Shown here: in pieces, positions 1 to 8,944 of the stretch
Layout of the letters: each line of letters begins with the position of its first letter
Numbering within the stretch: the stretch's first letter is position 1
DNA from: Paracoccaceae bacterium
GTDB lineage: Bacteria > Pseudomonadota > Alphaproteobacteria > Rhodobacterales > Rhodobacteraceae
Assembly (NCBI GenBank): GCA_024642725.1
Contig: JAHEAO010000005.1
Span: 20,544-84,543, forward strand
DNA length: 64,000 nucleotides
Direction of reading: 5' to 3'
Position numbers and translations under genes: made by a program
The notes under the pieces: generated by a model
Databases searched by the model: none
The model's input: only the letters and a program-made list of their open reading frames with translations
What the model was told of the DNA's origin: nothing

Positions 1-1
1 G

Positions 2-514
2 CGCCACGATACCGACGTGGACCTGGTGGGACTGCAGAGCAGCTATGATCAGGACCGGCTGACCGCCGACGTTACCTTGACCGGCCAGTACGTCTACGAC
101 GACGGGAACTATCTGCGTCCGCAATTTTCTTTGAGCTACCTGCGGCTGGAGGACCAAGATCACACCCTGAAAGGCAAAGTCTCGGGAACACCGGTTTCCA
201 TCGATGTGAATGGCGCGGCTTCAACTTACGGCACCTTCAGTCCCAGCGTGGAATTGGGTCGCGTCATTCTGGACGACGGCAAGCTATGGGTGCCCTATGG
301 CGAGTTCGGGGCGATTTACGAATTCGACCGGCCGGAACGCGCCGGACTTTTCGGTGGCGATGAGCCGTCGCGCTGGTCGGGAACGCTCCGCACCGGGTTG
401 CGGATGCGGACCGACGGGGCTTTCTACGCCGATGTGTCGCTGGGATATCTGAGCGTGTTTCAATCCGATCTCGACGTGGTCGAGGTCGGGGCGTTCCTGG
501 CTTGGGGCTTCTGA
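2..514 (+). CDS. Outer-membrane beta-barrel (autotransporter-type) protein, C-terminal fragment
   Basis: The reading frame is already open at the window edge, so only the last ~170 residues are visible. They show alternating polar and hydrophobic residues in short strands rich in Tyr, Gly and Asp, and the chain ends in AWGF. A terminal Phe is the usual outer-membrane insertion signal. The pattern fits the C-terminal translocator barrel of an autotransporter or a related porin-like barrel. A GTG at 17 is only an internal codon, not a convincing start. The passenger domain, if any, lies outside the window. Its 3' end faces the minus-strand SDR gene, 13 bases away. The family call is inferred from strand pattern and C-terminus, without recognised catalytic motifs. 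Confidence 0.6.
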   Translation, partial: RHDTDVDLVGLQSSYDQDRLTADVTLTGQYVYDDGNYLRPQFSLSYLRLEDQDHTLKGKVSGTPVSIDVNGAASTYGTFSPSVELGRVILDDGKLWVPYGEFGAIYEFDRPERAGLFGGDEPSRWSGTLRTGLRMRTDGAFYADVSLGYLSVFQSDLDVVEVGAFLAWGF

Positions 515-527
515 AGGCCCGCGCGGA

Positions 528-1304
528 TCAAAGGGCGACCTTGTATTCCTGTATCGTGTTGCCGCCGTCGACGACGATCATCTGTCCAGTCAGGTAACTC
601 GCTTCGTCGCTGGCCAAAAAGACCGCGACATGTCCGACCTCTTCGGGGCGTCCGGGGCGGCCGACGGGCGTGTATTTGCCCGCGGTAATTTCCGCTTGGC
701 TGCTGGACGCGGTGTGAATCCAGCCCGGACCGATGCAGTTGACCGTGATATTGTCGGTGCCCGTTTCGATGGCAAGTGCACGCACCATCCCGAGCATTCC
801 GGCCTTCGCCGAGGCGTAGACGCTGCTGCGCGCGATCCCGACGACCGGGCCGGTGACAGAAGAGATGTGTACAATCCGCCCATAGCGGCGTTGGGTCATG
901 TCCGAAAGCACTGCGCGGGTCACGAGAAATGCAGTCTTGAGCGAGATGTCAATACCGTAGTCCCAGTCTTCTTCCGAGGTGGTCCGCAGCGGCTTGCCGC
1001 TGGTTTCTCGCCCGATCTGGACCATGCCGGCATTGTTCACAAGAATATCGATCGGGCCAAGTGCTGCCCGGGTTGCCGCGACCAGTGAATCGACCTGACC
1101 GCTGTCAGTCAGGTCGGCGGGCGCGGCAAAAGATGTCGCAGCGTCGCCACCAAGCTCTGCCAGCCGATCGAAAATCCGGTCGGTCGTCGAAGTAATCGCC
1201 ACCTTGGCGCCCGCTGCGTGCAACAGGCGCGCCGTGGCGAAACCGATCCCGTCGGCGCTCCCTGCCCCGGTGACAAGTGCCACCCTGCCTCTTACCCCGG
1301 CCAT
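528..1304 (-). CDS. SDR-family NAD(P)-dependent oxidoreductase
   Basis: A 258-residue classical short-chain dehydrogenase/reductase. It has the cofactor-binding T-G-x(5)-G-I-G variant at residues 12-21, NNAG at 90-93, a catalytic Ser around 148-149 and the Y163-x3-K167 pair. The C-terminus carries the usual region with GRPGRPEEV and LTGQ..VDGG, typical of 3-oxoacyl-ACP reductase-like members. The substrate cannot be read from sequence. It starts 10 bases after the stop of the hydroxyisobutyrate-dehydrogenase-like gene on the same strand, so the two are probably one transcript and may act on the same small hydroxy or keto acid. Confidence 0.88.
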   Translation of the reverse strand: MAGVRGRVALVTGAGSADGIGFATARLLHAAGAKVAITSTTDRIFDRLAELGGDAATSFAAPADLTDSGQVDSLVAATRAALGPIDILVNNAGMVQIGRETSGKPLRTTSEEDWDYGIDISLKTAFLVTRAVLSDMTQRRYGRIVHISSVTGPVVGIARSSVYASAKAGMLGMVRALAIETGTDNITVNCIGPGWIHTASSSQAEITAGKYTPVGRPGRPEEVGHVAVFLASDEASYLTGQMIVVDGGNTIQEYKVAL

Positions 1305-1314
1305 GGCGGCAGAC

Positions 1315-2187
1315 CTAACCCATCGCCCGAAGGCGCTTGATCAGGCTCGACGTGTCCCAGCGGTTACCGCCCATCTTCTGCACGTCCTTGTAGAACTGAT
1401 CGACAAGGGCCGTGACGGGCAGACTGGCACCGTTTTCATTGGCGGTCGACAAACAGATGCCCAGATCCTTGCGCATCCAGTCCACAGCGAATCCATGGTT
1501 GAACTTGTCATCGATCATGGTCTCGTAGCGGTTCGACATTTGCCACGACCCGGCGGCGCCTTGCGAAATCACTTCGACGACGGCCTTGCCGTCCAGCCCG
1601 GCCTTTTCCGCGAAGTGAAGCGCTTCTGACAGACCCTGAACGAGGCCCGCTATGGCTATCTGGTTGACCATCTTCGTCAACTGGCCAGAGCCGCTTTCGC
1701 CGAGTCTCTTACAGGCCTTTGCGTAGGCGTCGATGATCGGTTCGGCGCGTGCATAGGCGCCTTCGTCACCACCGCACATCACCCCGAGCTGGCCGTTTTC
1801 CGCCCCCGCCTGACCGCCGGAAACCGGCGCATCGACAAAGGAAATCCCCTTGGCATTCGCCGCTGCATAGAGCTCTCTCGTCACGGCAGCCGAAACGGTC
1901 GTGTGATCGACGAAGATCGTGCCTGCCGACATGCCGGCAAAGGCACCGTCCGGACCGACGCAGACCGCGCGCAAGTCATCGTCGTTGCCGACACAGGCCA
2001 TCACGAAATCTGCGCCCTTGGCGGCCTCTGCCGGTGTCTTTCCGACCTTGCCACCCTGTTCCGCGGCCCATTTTTCCGCTTTTGCCGTGGTTCGGTTGTA
2101 GACGGTTACACTGTGTCCCGCCTTTACCAGATGACCCGCCATCGGGTAGCCCATAACCCCAAGTCCCAAAAACGCAACGTTAGCCAT
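1315..2187 (-). CDS. NAD(P)-dependent beta-hydroxyacid dehydrogenase (3-hydroxyisobutyrate dehydrogenase family)
   Basis: 290 residues, the normal length for this family. The N-terminal Rossmann motif G-L-G-V-M-G is at 8-13, the substrate-loop motif DAPVSGG at 119-125, and the catalytic Lys172 with Asn175 in the K-M-x-x-N context. Members oxidise beta-hydroxyacids (3-hydroxyisobutyrate, tartronate semialdehyde) or reduce succinic semialdehyde/glyoxylate. The sequence does not decide between them. It is first in a two-gene minus-strand unit with the SDR. The 79-base gap to the divergent acylase gene at 2267 must hold both promoters. Confidence 0.87.
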   Translation of the reverse strand: MANVAFLGLGVMGYPMAGHLVKAGHSVTVYNRTTAKAEKWAAEQGGKVGKTPAEAAKGADFVMACVGNDDDLRAVCVGPDGAFAGMSAGTIFVDHTTVSAAVTRELYAAANAKGISFVDAPVSGGQAGAENGQLGVMCGGDEGAYARAEPIIDAYAKACKRLGESGSGQLTKMVNQIAIAGLVQGLSEALHFAEKAGLDGKAVVEVISQGAAGSWQMSNRYETMIDDKFNHGFAVDWMRKDLGICLSTANENGASLPVTALVDQFYKDVQKMGGNRWDTSSLIKRLRAMG

Positions 2188-2266
2188 GACTTTCCCCTTT
2201 TTGCGGTTTGTCCTATTGTCACAACCTGATTAAACGCTTCAGAACTCGGGTCAACCGCAGGCATAC

Positions 2267-4732
2267 ATGGCAAAGATATTTCGTTGGCTGCTACGGGTCT
2301 TCACCGCCCTAGTCGTGCTGGTCCTGCTGGCCGGCACGTTGGTGTATTGGCTGGCGTCGCGGTCACTGCCCGACTACAGCGCCGACCACGAGGTTGCAGG
2401 AATCACCGCCCCGGTCGAGATCGTGCGCGACAATGCCGATGTGCCGCATATTTTTGGCGCGACTGATGCCGATGTCTTCTATGGCCTTGGGTTCGCGCAG
2501 GCACAAGATCGCTTGTGGCAAATGGTCATGCTGCGCAGAACAGCGCAGGGGCGGCTGTCAGAGATTTTCGGCACGCGCACGCTGAAAGTAGACGAGCTGC
2601 TGCGCAGGCTCGACATCTATAATCTTGCCGTTGCTTCGGTCGAAACTCAGGACGCGGATACCAAATCCGCGCTGGCCGCGTATTCCGCCGGCGTCAATGC
2701 TTGGCTTGCCGAGGTAAACAGGGGGTCACTGGGGCGGGGCGCACCGGAATTCTTCTTGTTCTCCAACGAAATAGCGCCTTGGCAACCCGCCGATTCCATC
2801 GCCATCGTCAAATTGATGGCGCTGCAGCTTTCCGGCCATCTGGCAAATGAGGTCCTCTACGCCCGCACGTCCCTATTGCTGCCTGAAGACCGGGTGCGCG
2901 ACATCCTGCCCGATGTGCCGGGAGAAGGAATCGCGGCGCTGCCGAAATACGCCTCGCTGTTTCCCGACGTTCCGCGATATGCCGCAAACACAACCGCCCC
3001 GACTGACCCGCTGTCCCCGGTCAAACCCAGGGATCTGGCCGGGGCATCGAACGCTTGGGCCGCGGCCCCGTCCCGTTCGGCAACCGGATCCACCCTGCTG
3101 GCCAACGACCCGCACCTGGGTTTCACGGCACCGTCAATCTGGTACCTGGCACGGCTGGAACTGAGCACCGGCGGCGTGATCGGAGGCACGATTCCGGGCG
3201 TCCCTGCCGTCCTGCTGGGCCGGTCCGAAGACTTTGGCTGGGCTCTGACCAGTTCCTACATGGACGATCAGGACGTCTATATCGAAAAGCTGAACCCAGA
3301 CGACCCGAGCGAGGTCCTGACTCCCGATGGCTTCAAGCCGATGCTGACCCGGCCCTCGATCATCAAGGTCAAGGATGCGGCTCCGGTTGCGCTCGATCTG
3401 CAATGGACCGAGAATGGCCCGGTACTGCCCGGCGACCAGTACGATCTGGGGACCGTCACTCCACCCGGTCATATCACGAGCCTTGCCTGGACAGCGCTCT
3501 CGGGAAAGGACACAACGCTTTCGGCCGGGATGCGGCTGATGCGCGCCAAGACCGTAGCGGAAGGACTTGCCGCAGGGGAAGGCTTTGTCGCGCCAACCCA
3601 GAATCTGACGCTGGCAGACCACACCACGATCGCGCTGAAAACAGTCGGCGCCATGCCCCGCCGCTCTGCCCGGCACCAGAGTCAGGGGCGTATGCCGTCG
3701 CCCGGCTGGCTTGCGGAAAACCGCTGGCAGGGCCGGATGAATTACCAAGCCAATCCGGAATTCGTCGCGCCGGATGGCGGCATACTAGGCAATACCAACA
3801 ACAAGACATTGGACAGGCCCTTTCCGTTCCACGTCTCCTTCACCTGGGGCGACACTCAGCGCATCCAACGCTGGAAGCGACTGATGCAGAACCGCGAAGT
3901 GCACACGCGCGAGAGCTTCATCGAAGCGCAGCAGGATACCGTCAGCTTCACGGCGCGATCGCTGCTGCCGCTGATTGCCGCGGACCTGTGGTTCACCGGA
4001 GAGGCCGCGCCTGACGGCACCGCGGAGCGCCAGAGGCAACGCGCTCTGGACCTGCTGGCCGATTGGAATGGCGAGATGAATGAACACTTGCCGGAGCCGC
4101 TGATCTACGCCGCATGGATCCGGGCGCTGCAGGACCGCTTGATCCGCGACGAACTGGGCCCCCTTTCACGGGAATATACCCATGTCGAACCGATTTTCAT
4201 TGAACGCGTCTTTCGCGACGTGGATGGTGCGTCGGCCTGGTGCGACGTCTTGCAATCGGCGGCGATTGAATCCTGCACCGACATATCTCGGGCCGCACTT
4301 GACGACGCGTTGTTGTGGATCGCCGAACATTATGGATCGGCCCTTGAATCCTTGCGTTGGGGTGACGCACATGTTGCGGCGCAGAACCATGCGGTCCTCG
4401 GCATGATGCCGGTCATCAACTGGCTCGTGAATATCCAGCAATCGACGTCCGGTGGCGACAATACACTACTGCGCGGGCGCACCTCGGGCGTCGAGCCGAC
4501 CCCGTTTCAGAACGTGCACGGACCGGGCTATCGCGGTGTCTACGATTTCGCAGATCCCGACAGTTCCGTATTCGTCATCTCGACCGGACAATCGGGGCAT
4601 TTCCTGTCCCGTCACTACGATGATCTGGGAGAGTTATGGCGGCGCGGGGAATATATCCCGATGTCGCTTGACCCCGACTTGGCCAGGGCCGCCGCGGTCG
4701 GGATTACTCACCTTCTTCCCGCGTCCCAGTGA
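2267..4732 (+). CDS. Penicillin acylase family protein (Ntn hydrolase)
   Basis: 821 residues, the usual size of the alpha-linker-beta precursor of S45 penicillin acylases and acyl-homoserine-lactone acylases. An uncleaved-looking hydrophobic segment at about residues 7-28 should export or anchor it in the periplasm. The autocleavage site is recognisable as G-A-S-N-A-W, making Ser261 the likely N-terminal nucleophile of the beta chain. The downstream Asn-containing GNTNN segment and the ENRWQ region fit the oxyanion part of the fold. These enzymes hydrolyse amide bonds of small acylated molecules. Substrate (penicillin-like compounds, AHLs or peptides) is not predictable here. The gene ends one base from the convergent aldo/keto reductase gene. 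Confidence 0.87.
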   Translation: MAKIFRWLLRVFTALVVLVLLAGTLVYWLASRSLPDYSADHEVAGITAPVEIVRDNADVPHIFGATDADVFYGLGFAQAQDRLWQMVMLRRTAQGRLSEIFGTRTLKVDELLRRLDIYNLAVASVETQDADTKSALAAYSAGVNAWLAEVNRGSLGRGAPEFFLFSNEIAPWQPADSIAIVKLMALQLSGHLANEVLYARTSLLLPEDRVRDILPDVPGEGIAALPKYASLFPDVPRYAANTTAPTDPLSPVKPRDLAGASNAWAAAPSRSATGSTLLANDPHLGFTAPSIWYLARLELSTGGVIGGTIPGVPAVLLGRSEDFGWALTSSYMDDQDVYIEKLNPDDPSEVLTPDGFKPMLTRPSIIKVKDAAPVALDLQWTENGPVLPGDQYDLGTVTPPGHITSLAWTALSGKDTTLSAGMRLMRAKTVAEGLAAGEGFVAPTQNLTLADHTTIALKTVGAMPRRSARHQSQGRMPSPGWLAENRWQGRMNYQANPEFVAPDGGILGNTNNKTLDRPFPFHVSFTWGDTQRIQRWKRLMQNREVHTRESFIEAQQDTVSFTARSLLPLIAADLWFTGEAAPDGTAERQRQRALDLLADWNGEMNEHLPEPLIYAAWIRALQDRLIRDELGPLSREYTHVEPIFIERVFRDVDGASAWCDVLQSAAIESCTDISRAALDDALLWIAEHYGSALESLRWGDAHVAAQNHAVLGMMPVINWLVNIQQSTSGGDNTLLRGRTSGVEPTPFQNVHGPGYRGVYDFADPDSSVFVISTGQSGHFLSRHYDDLGELWRRGEYIPMSLDPDLARAAAVGITHLLPASQ

Positions 4733-4733
4733 C

Positions 4734-5738
4734 CTAGCAATAGCGTTCCGGACCAATCCATTGACTGTCGGGATACCGATCGCCGTGGGCCCAGCCGACC
4801 GGAAGAACATCCTCGATTCTGGCCAGTTCATCGACAGTTAGCGGCTTGACACAGCCTGCTGCCAATTCGCGCAAGTGCGACACCGACCGGGTTCCGGGGA
4901 TCGGGACTACCTTCGGGCTGCGCGTCAAGAGCCATGCGATGGCAAGGCCCGCGGTGGGACAACCCATATCGGCGGCCAACCTGCGGAACTTGTCTGTCGT
5001 CGTGAGATTCGCGGCAAAATTGGCCCCGTTGAAACGAGGGCTATTTTCGAGGATCGGGCTTGCAGCGACGCGGTCCGCATCCGGCGGGTTGTCTGTCAGA
5101 AGCCCTCGGCCAACCGGAGAAAAGGCGACCAGCGCCGTCCCCAGCCGCTCGCATTCCTGAACCAGCCCGAGATCTGGATAGCGGGTCTGCAGGGAATATT
5201 CGGACTGCACGGCCGCGATCGGGTGCACTGCCGCCGCCCGGCGCAGCGACCATGGTGCGATTTCAGAATAGGCGATCGCCTTCACCTTGCCTGCCTTGAT
5301 AAATCCCGCGAGGGTTTCGGTCACTTCCTCTATCTCGATCCGCTTGTCGCGGCGGTGGACATAGAAAAGGTCGACGCAATCGACACCGAGACGCTTCAGG
5401 CTGCCGTCAAGTTCACTCGCCAGATGGTCCGGGGAATTGTCGAAAGTTGATTTTCCGGTCGCAGGGTCGCGGGAGATACCGGCCTTGGTTGCGATCTTGA
5501 ACCAATCGCGGGCCTCGGCACCGCGAGATGCCAGGTAGCTGCCGATCATCGCTTCGGACCTGCCCATTCCGTAGATATTGGAGGTGTCGATATGGTCGAT
5601 GCCGAGCGAAATGGATTCGTCGAGCAACGCGTGGGCTTCTGCCTCGGTCGAGGCGCCATACATGCCCGAAAAGGACATTGCCCCGATGCCTATGGGCGAT
5701 ACCATTGGCCCGCCGCTGCCCAGTGCGCGTTTTTCCAT
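4734..5738 (-). CDS. Aldo/keto reductase
   Basis: 334-residue TIM-barrel oxidoreductase. The catalytic tetrad is visible as Asp51, Tyr56, Lys85 and His128 in the contexts D-T-S-N-I-Y, A-T-K-A-G and Y-V-H. The C-terminal VPIPGTRSVSHLREL segment matches the NADPH-phosphate-binding part of AKRs similar to YakC/AKR13. It would reduce aldehydes or ketones with NADPH in the cytoplasm, and the natural substrate is unknown. It lies 30 bases downstream of the hflX stop on the opposite coding order (hflX is also minus and is upstream), so it may be the distal gene of the hfq-hflX transcript. Confidence 0.87.
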   Translation of the reverse strand: MEKRALGSGGPMVSPIGIGAMSFSGMYGASTEAEAHALLDESISLGIDHIDTSNIYGMGRSEAMIGSYLASRGAEARDWFKIATKAGISRDPATGKSTFDNSPDHLASELDGSLKRLGVDCVDLFYVHRRDKRIEIEEVTETLAGFIKAGKVKAIAYSEIAPWSLRRAAAVHPIAAVQSEYSLQTRYPDLGLVQECERLGTALVAFSPVGRGLLTDNPPDADRVAASPILENSPRFNGANFAANLTTTDKFRRLAADMGCPTAGLAIAWLLTRSPKVVPIPGTRSVSHLRELAAGCVKPLTVDELARIEDVLPVGWAHGDRYPDSQWIGPERYC

Positions 5739-5768
5739 GTCAACATCTCCCTTATTCGTCGGCGTGCG

Positions 5769-7043
5769 TCAAAGTTCGCGGAACAGCTTTTCCTGCCGCG
5801 CCGTCCAGCGCACAAGCATGCGGTATCCATCTTCTGTCTGTTGGTCTTCCTTGACCAGACCTTGGGCGAATAGCCAAGCCCGTTTGCGCCCTTCGGTGAA
5901 AGGAAGCGTCAGCACCAGCTCATGGCGTGCTTCCGACAGGGCTCCGGATACTGCATCCAGCAGTTGCGGGACGCCTTCGCCGGTCAGGGCGGAAACCGCG
6001 AAGACATCCTGCCTCCGTTCGGCTTGGGTCCGAAGCGCATCGCGCTCTTCGGGAGGCAGATTGTCGATCTTGTTCCAGACCTCCAGCAAGGGCGCGTCTG
6101 CGGCAACCCCGAGATCCTTCAGGATCGTCATGACATCTTCGGCCTGTTCCACGCTCTGCGGATGGCTGATATCCCGGATATGCAGGATCAGGTCGGCACC
6201 TAGCACCTCTTCAAGAGTCGCCCGGAACGCCGCGACCAGTTGAGTGGGCAAATCGGATATGAAGCCCACAGTGTCGGACAGGATGACCTTTTGTCCCGAG
6301 GGAAGTTCGATCGAACGCATCGTGGGGTCGAGCGTAGCAAAGAGCATGTCTTTGGCCAGAACGCTGGCACCGGTCAGCCTGTTGAAGAGCGTCGACTTGC
6401 CTGCGTTGGTATAGCCCACCAGAGCCACAATCGGAAACGGCACTTTCTGGCGCGCCGCCCGGTGCAGTTCGCGGGTCTTCACCACCTTACCAAGTTGGCG
6501 CTTGATGCGGGTGATCGCCTCGTCGATAGCGCGCCTGTCCGCTTCGATCTGGGTTTCGCCGGGACCGCCGACGAATCCCAAACCACCACGTTGGCGTTCA
6601 AGATGGGTCCAAGCCCGAACCAGGCGGGTGCGCTGATAGCTCAGCGCCGCGAGTTCCACTTGCAGAACCCCTTCCCGCGTACGCGCCCGATCCGCGAATA
6701 TCTCAAGGATCAGCCCGGTCCGGTCCAGCAGCTTGACGCCCCATTTTTTCTCTAGGTTGCGCTGCTGGACAGGCGTGACCGGTCCATCCACAAGGACGAG
6801 CCCAATATCTTCATCCTCGAATTTCTGGGCCAGCTCGGCAAGCTTTCCGGTTCCGAACAGATGCCCCGGCTGCGGGTTCGGCAGTCGCACGACATCCGCC
6901 CCGATAACGTCGAGATTTGGCAGGGCCGCTGCTAGAGAAACGGCTTCTTCAAGCGCCGGGCCCGGGGCCCGGCGGTCGCGGTCTGACTGGATATCGGGGT
7001 GCAGGACCCACGCACGCATGACGCGTGCGCCATGTTCCATCAC
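5769..7043 (-). CDS. hflX: Ribosome-associated GTPase HflX
   Basis: 424 residues when counted from the GTG at 7043. An ATG follows immediately at 7040, so the start is GTG or ATG one codon apart. The N-terminal HflX domain includes the GTGK-containing P-N-P-Q-P-G-x-L-F-G-T-G-K stretch. The central glycine-rich linker [13 protein letters not shown] is at ~153-165, and the GTPase P-loop GYTNAGKS at 210-217, followed by DTVGF (G3) and NKID (G4). HflX splits stalled ribosomes during stress. It overlaps the hfq stop codon by the bases of GTGA, giving translational coupling, as in many proteobacteria where hfq and hflX form one operon. Confidence 0.96.
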   Translation of the reverse strand: MMEHGARVMRAWVLHPDIQSDRDRRAPGPALEEAVSLAAALPNLDVIGADVVRLPNPQPGHLFGTGKLAELAQKFEDEDIGLVLVDGPVTPVQQRNLEKKWGVKLLDRTGLILEIFADRARTREGVLQVELAALSYQRTRLVRAWTHLERQRGGLGFVGGPGETQIEADRRAIDEAITRIKRQLGKVVKTRELHRAARQKVPFPIVALVGYTNAGKSTLFNRLTGASVLAKDMLFATLDPTMRSIELPSGQKVILSDTVGFISDLPTQLVAAFRATLEEVLGADLILHIRDISHPQSVEQAEDVMTILKDLGVAADAPLLEVWNKIDNLPPEERDALRTQAERRQDVFAVSALTGEGVPQLLDAVSGALSEARHELVLTLPFTEGRKRAWLFAQGLVKEDQQTEDGYRMLVRWTARQEKLFREL

Positions 7044-7279
7044 GATGCTTCTTCACCGTCGTAAAGGCTAATCGGCTGCGACGGCATGATCGTTGAAATG
7101 GCGTGCTTATACACCAGCTGAGACTGTCCATCGCGGCGCAAGAGCACACAGAAATTATCAAACCAAGTGATGACACCCTGCAGTTTGACACCGTTTATCA
7201 GAAATATTGTGACCGGAACCTTAGTCTTACGGACGTGGTTAAGAAATGCATCCTGCAAATTCTGTTTGTCGGCAGCCAT
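7040..7279 (-). CDS. hfq: RNA chaperone Hfq
   Basis: 79 residues with both Sm motifs: Sm1 in the [17 protein letters not shown] region and Sm2 as Y-K-H-A-I-S-T. The N-terminal Q-x-L-Q-D-A-F-L-N helix is typical. The hexameric protein binds small RNAs and mRNAs and promotes their pairing. It has almost no disordered C-terminal tail, as is normal for alphaproteobacterial Hfq. It is followed without a gap by hflX. The 147 bases between its start and the trkH stop are AT-richer than the coding DNA and probably carry its own promoter. Confidence 0.97.
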   Translation of the reverse strand: MAADKQNLQDAFLNHVRKTKVPVTIFLINGVKLQGVITWFDNFCVLLRRDGQSQLVYKHAISTIMPSQPISLYDGEEAS

Positions 7280-7426
7280 AGCTTTTCGCCTTTTTTATTG
7301 CGCGGTTTCCTTGCGTTCTGCCCCTCGGCGGCAGGCCGTTAAGATATTAGCATCAATTATGTCGTGCATATGCAAGAGATTCCAGCCCAAAAATCAGGCG
7401 TTTAAGGGCCGCTAGCCAAGACTTGC

Positions 7427-8944
7427 CTAGCGTCTCCAGAATTCGGGGTTCAGAAGCGCGATTATCGCAAGCATTTCCAGTCGGCCAATGATCATCGCCA
7501 ACGCGGCTATCACCTTCGCCCCCTCATGCAGATTGGCATAGCTCATGGGGGTATCGCTGGCGATCGCCAGAACAGGTCCGGTGTTGGAAAGAGTCGCCAC
7601 GGCGACAGTGGTCGCCGCCTCGAAACTGAGGCCGAAACCGGCGAGCGCCAGTGTCACCAGCGCGATCGACATGCCGAACAGCATGAAGAATATCCACGCG
7701 ACATAGGCTCCTTGCCGGCGCAGTCGTCGAGCCGCCCCACCGGCACCGCCGACCGAGTTTGGGTGAACAAGTTTGTCCAGTTCCCGCGCGCCGTGCTTAT
7801 AGAGCGCATAGACTCGCAAGAGCTTTACCCCGCCTGCCGTCGTCGCGACCCCGCCGCCAACAAGTGCGAGCCCCATCAGTATGAGGCCCGGCGTGGCAAG
7901 GCCCGACCAGTGCTGCGCCTCGGACCAGGAGGTTGAGACGAAACCGGTGGTCGACAGGAAGGACATCACTGTGAAGACGCTCCCCCAGAGCGCCTGCCCT
8001 GCTGCCGATAAGTCGCGAACCTCATCGACTTCAAGCGCCCCAAACCAGTGACGCAGGAACAAGAGACCCGGAACCGCAACAATCAGCGCCATACCCAGTC
8101 GAAACTCCGGGTCGCGGATCAGGCGCAAAAGTCCATTGCCGGATTGATCAGGTGCGAAACTTGCCCGAGACAGAGAAAAGATCAGGAAAAAACTGATCAG
8201 CACCTCGCCCGCGACCCCCGAACTCGCCATCGGCAGGCCAGAAAGCGGGGTGATACCGCTGGTCGAAAGCACCGACATGGCGTGGCAAAACGCGACCAGC
8301 GGCGTGTCACCCGCCATCAGCAGGCCAATCCACAGAACGATCGTCAGGCCGACATAGATCGGAAAGAGCCTGCCGGCGAAACGTTGCAGGCGCTTGGTAG
8401 CGTCGGTTGCCCAGATTTCGTCGGTCGACTGGGCCGGTCCGCGTCCGGCTTCGTGCGGCGAGAGAACCTCGTAGCCACCCAGATTGATGGGCGCGAGAAT
8501 TGCAACGGCGGTCACCCAGACGAAAAATCCTCCCATCCAGCCGACCTGCGCCCGCCACAAATGCAGCGTTCCCGACAACCGCGAAGGATCAAAGACCGTT
8601 GCCCCTGTGGTCGTCAGGCTGGAAACCATCTCGAAATAGGCGTTGAAGTAAGTGGTATCCCGCACCGCTTCCACCATCGGCACTGCCAGCATTAGCGGCA
8701 GCAGGGTAAAGGTTCCGACGAGTGCCAGAAGATGGCTGCGCACCTGATTTTGTGGACGATAGTTCGCCGTCGCGATACCGATGATCGCTGCGAGAATAAG
8801 AAAGATCGTGCCCGAAAGCAGGAAGCTTCGCATCACATGCATGTCGCCTGTGGCCGCGGCATGTGCTGCGGGCAGAGACATGGACAAAGCCCCGATTCCC
8901 ATCAGGATGACCATGAACGGCAATCTGAGAATGCGACCCAGCAT
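7427..8944 (-). CDS. trkH: Trk-type potassium uptake membrane subunit
   Basis: 505 residues with about ten hydrophobic segments arranged as the four repeated M1-P-M2 units of TrkH/TrkG/KtrB. Selectivity-filter-like stretches can be seen, including T-T-T-G-A-T, S-T-S-G-I-T and S-T-T-G-F. It forms the K+ channel pore and needs the nucleotide-sensing TrkA encoded next to it. Its ATG overlaps the trkA stop by one base (TGATG), which implies translational coupling in the order trkA-trkH. An apparent signal-like N-terminus (…SLPAAHAAA…) is more likely the first hydrophobic helix. A strong family match by topology and partner gene. Confidence 0.92.
   Translation of the reverse strand: MLGRILRLPFMVILMGIGALSMSLPAAHAAATGDMHVMRSFLLSGTIFLILAAIIGIATANYRPQNQVRSHLLALVGTFTLLPLMLAVPMVEAVRDTTYFNAYFEMVSSLTTTGATVFDPSRLSGTLHLWRAQVGWMGGFFVWVTAVAILAPINLGGYEVLSPHEAGRGPAQSTDEIWATDATKRLQRFAGRLFPIYVGLTIVLWIGLLMAGDTPLVAFCHAMSVLSTSGITPLSGLPMASSGVAGEVLISFFLIFSLSRASFAPDQSGNGLLRLIRDPEFRLGMALIVAVPGLLFLRHWFGALEVDEVRDLSAAGQALWGSVFTVMSFLSTTGFVSTSWSEAQHWSGLATPGLILMGLALVGGGVATTAGGVKLLRVYALYKHGARELDKLVHPNSVGGAGGAARRLRRQGAYVAWIFFMLFGMSIALVTLALAGFGLSFEAATTVAVATLSNTGPVLAIASDTPMSYANLHEGAKVIAALAMIIGRLEMLAIIALLNPEFWRR

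Noticed and set aside
3055..4014. A 319-codon frame inside the penicillin acylase gene
   Set aside because: Same-strand shadow frame with arginine-rich, low-complexity translation and no domain.
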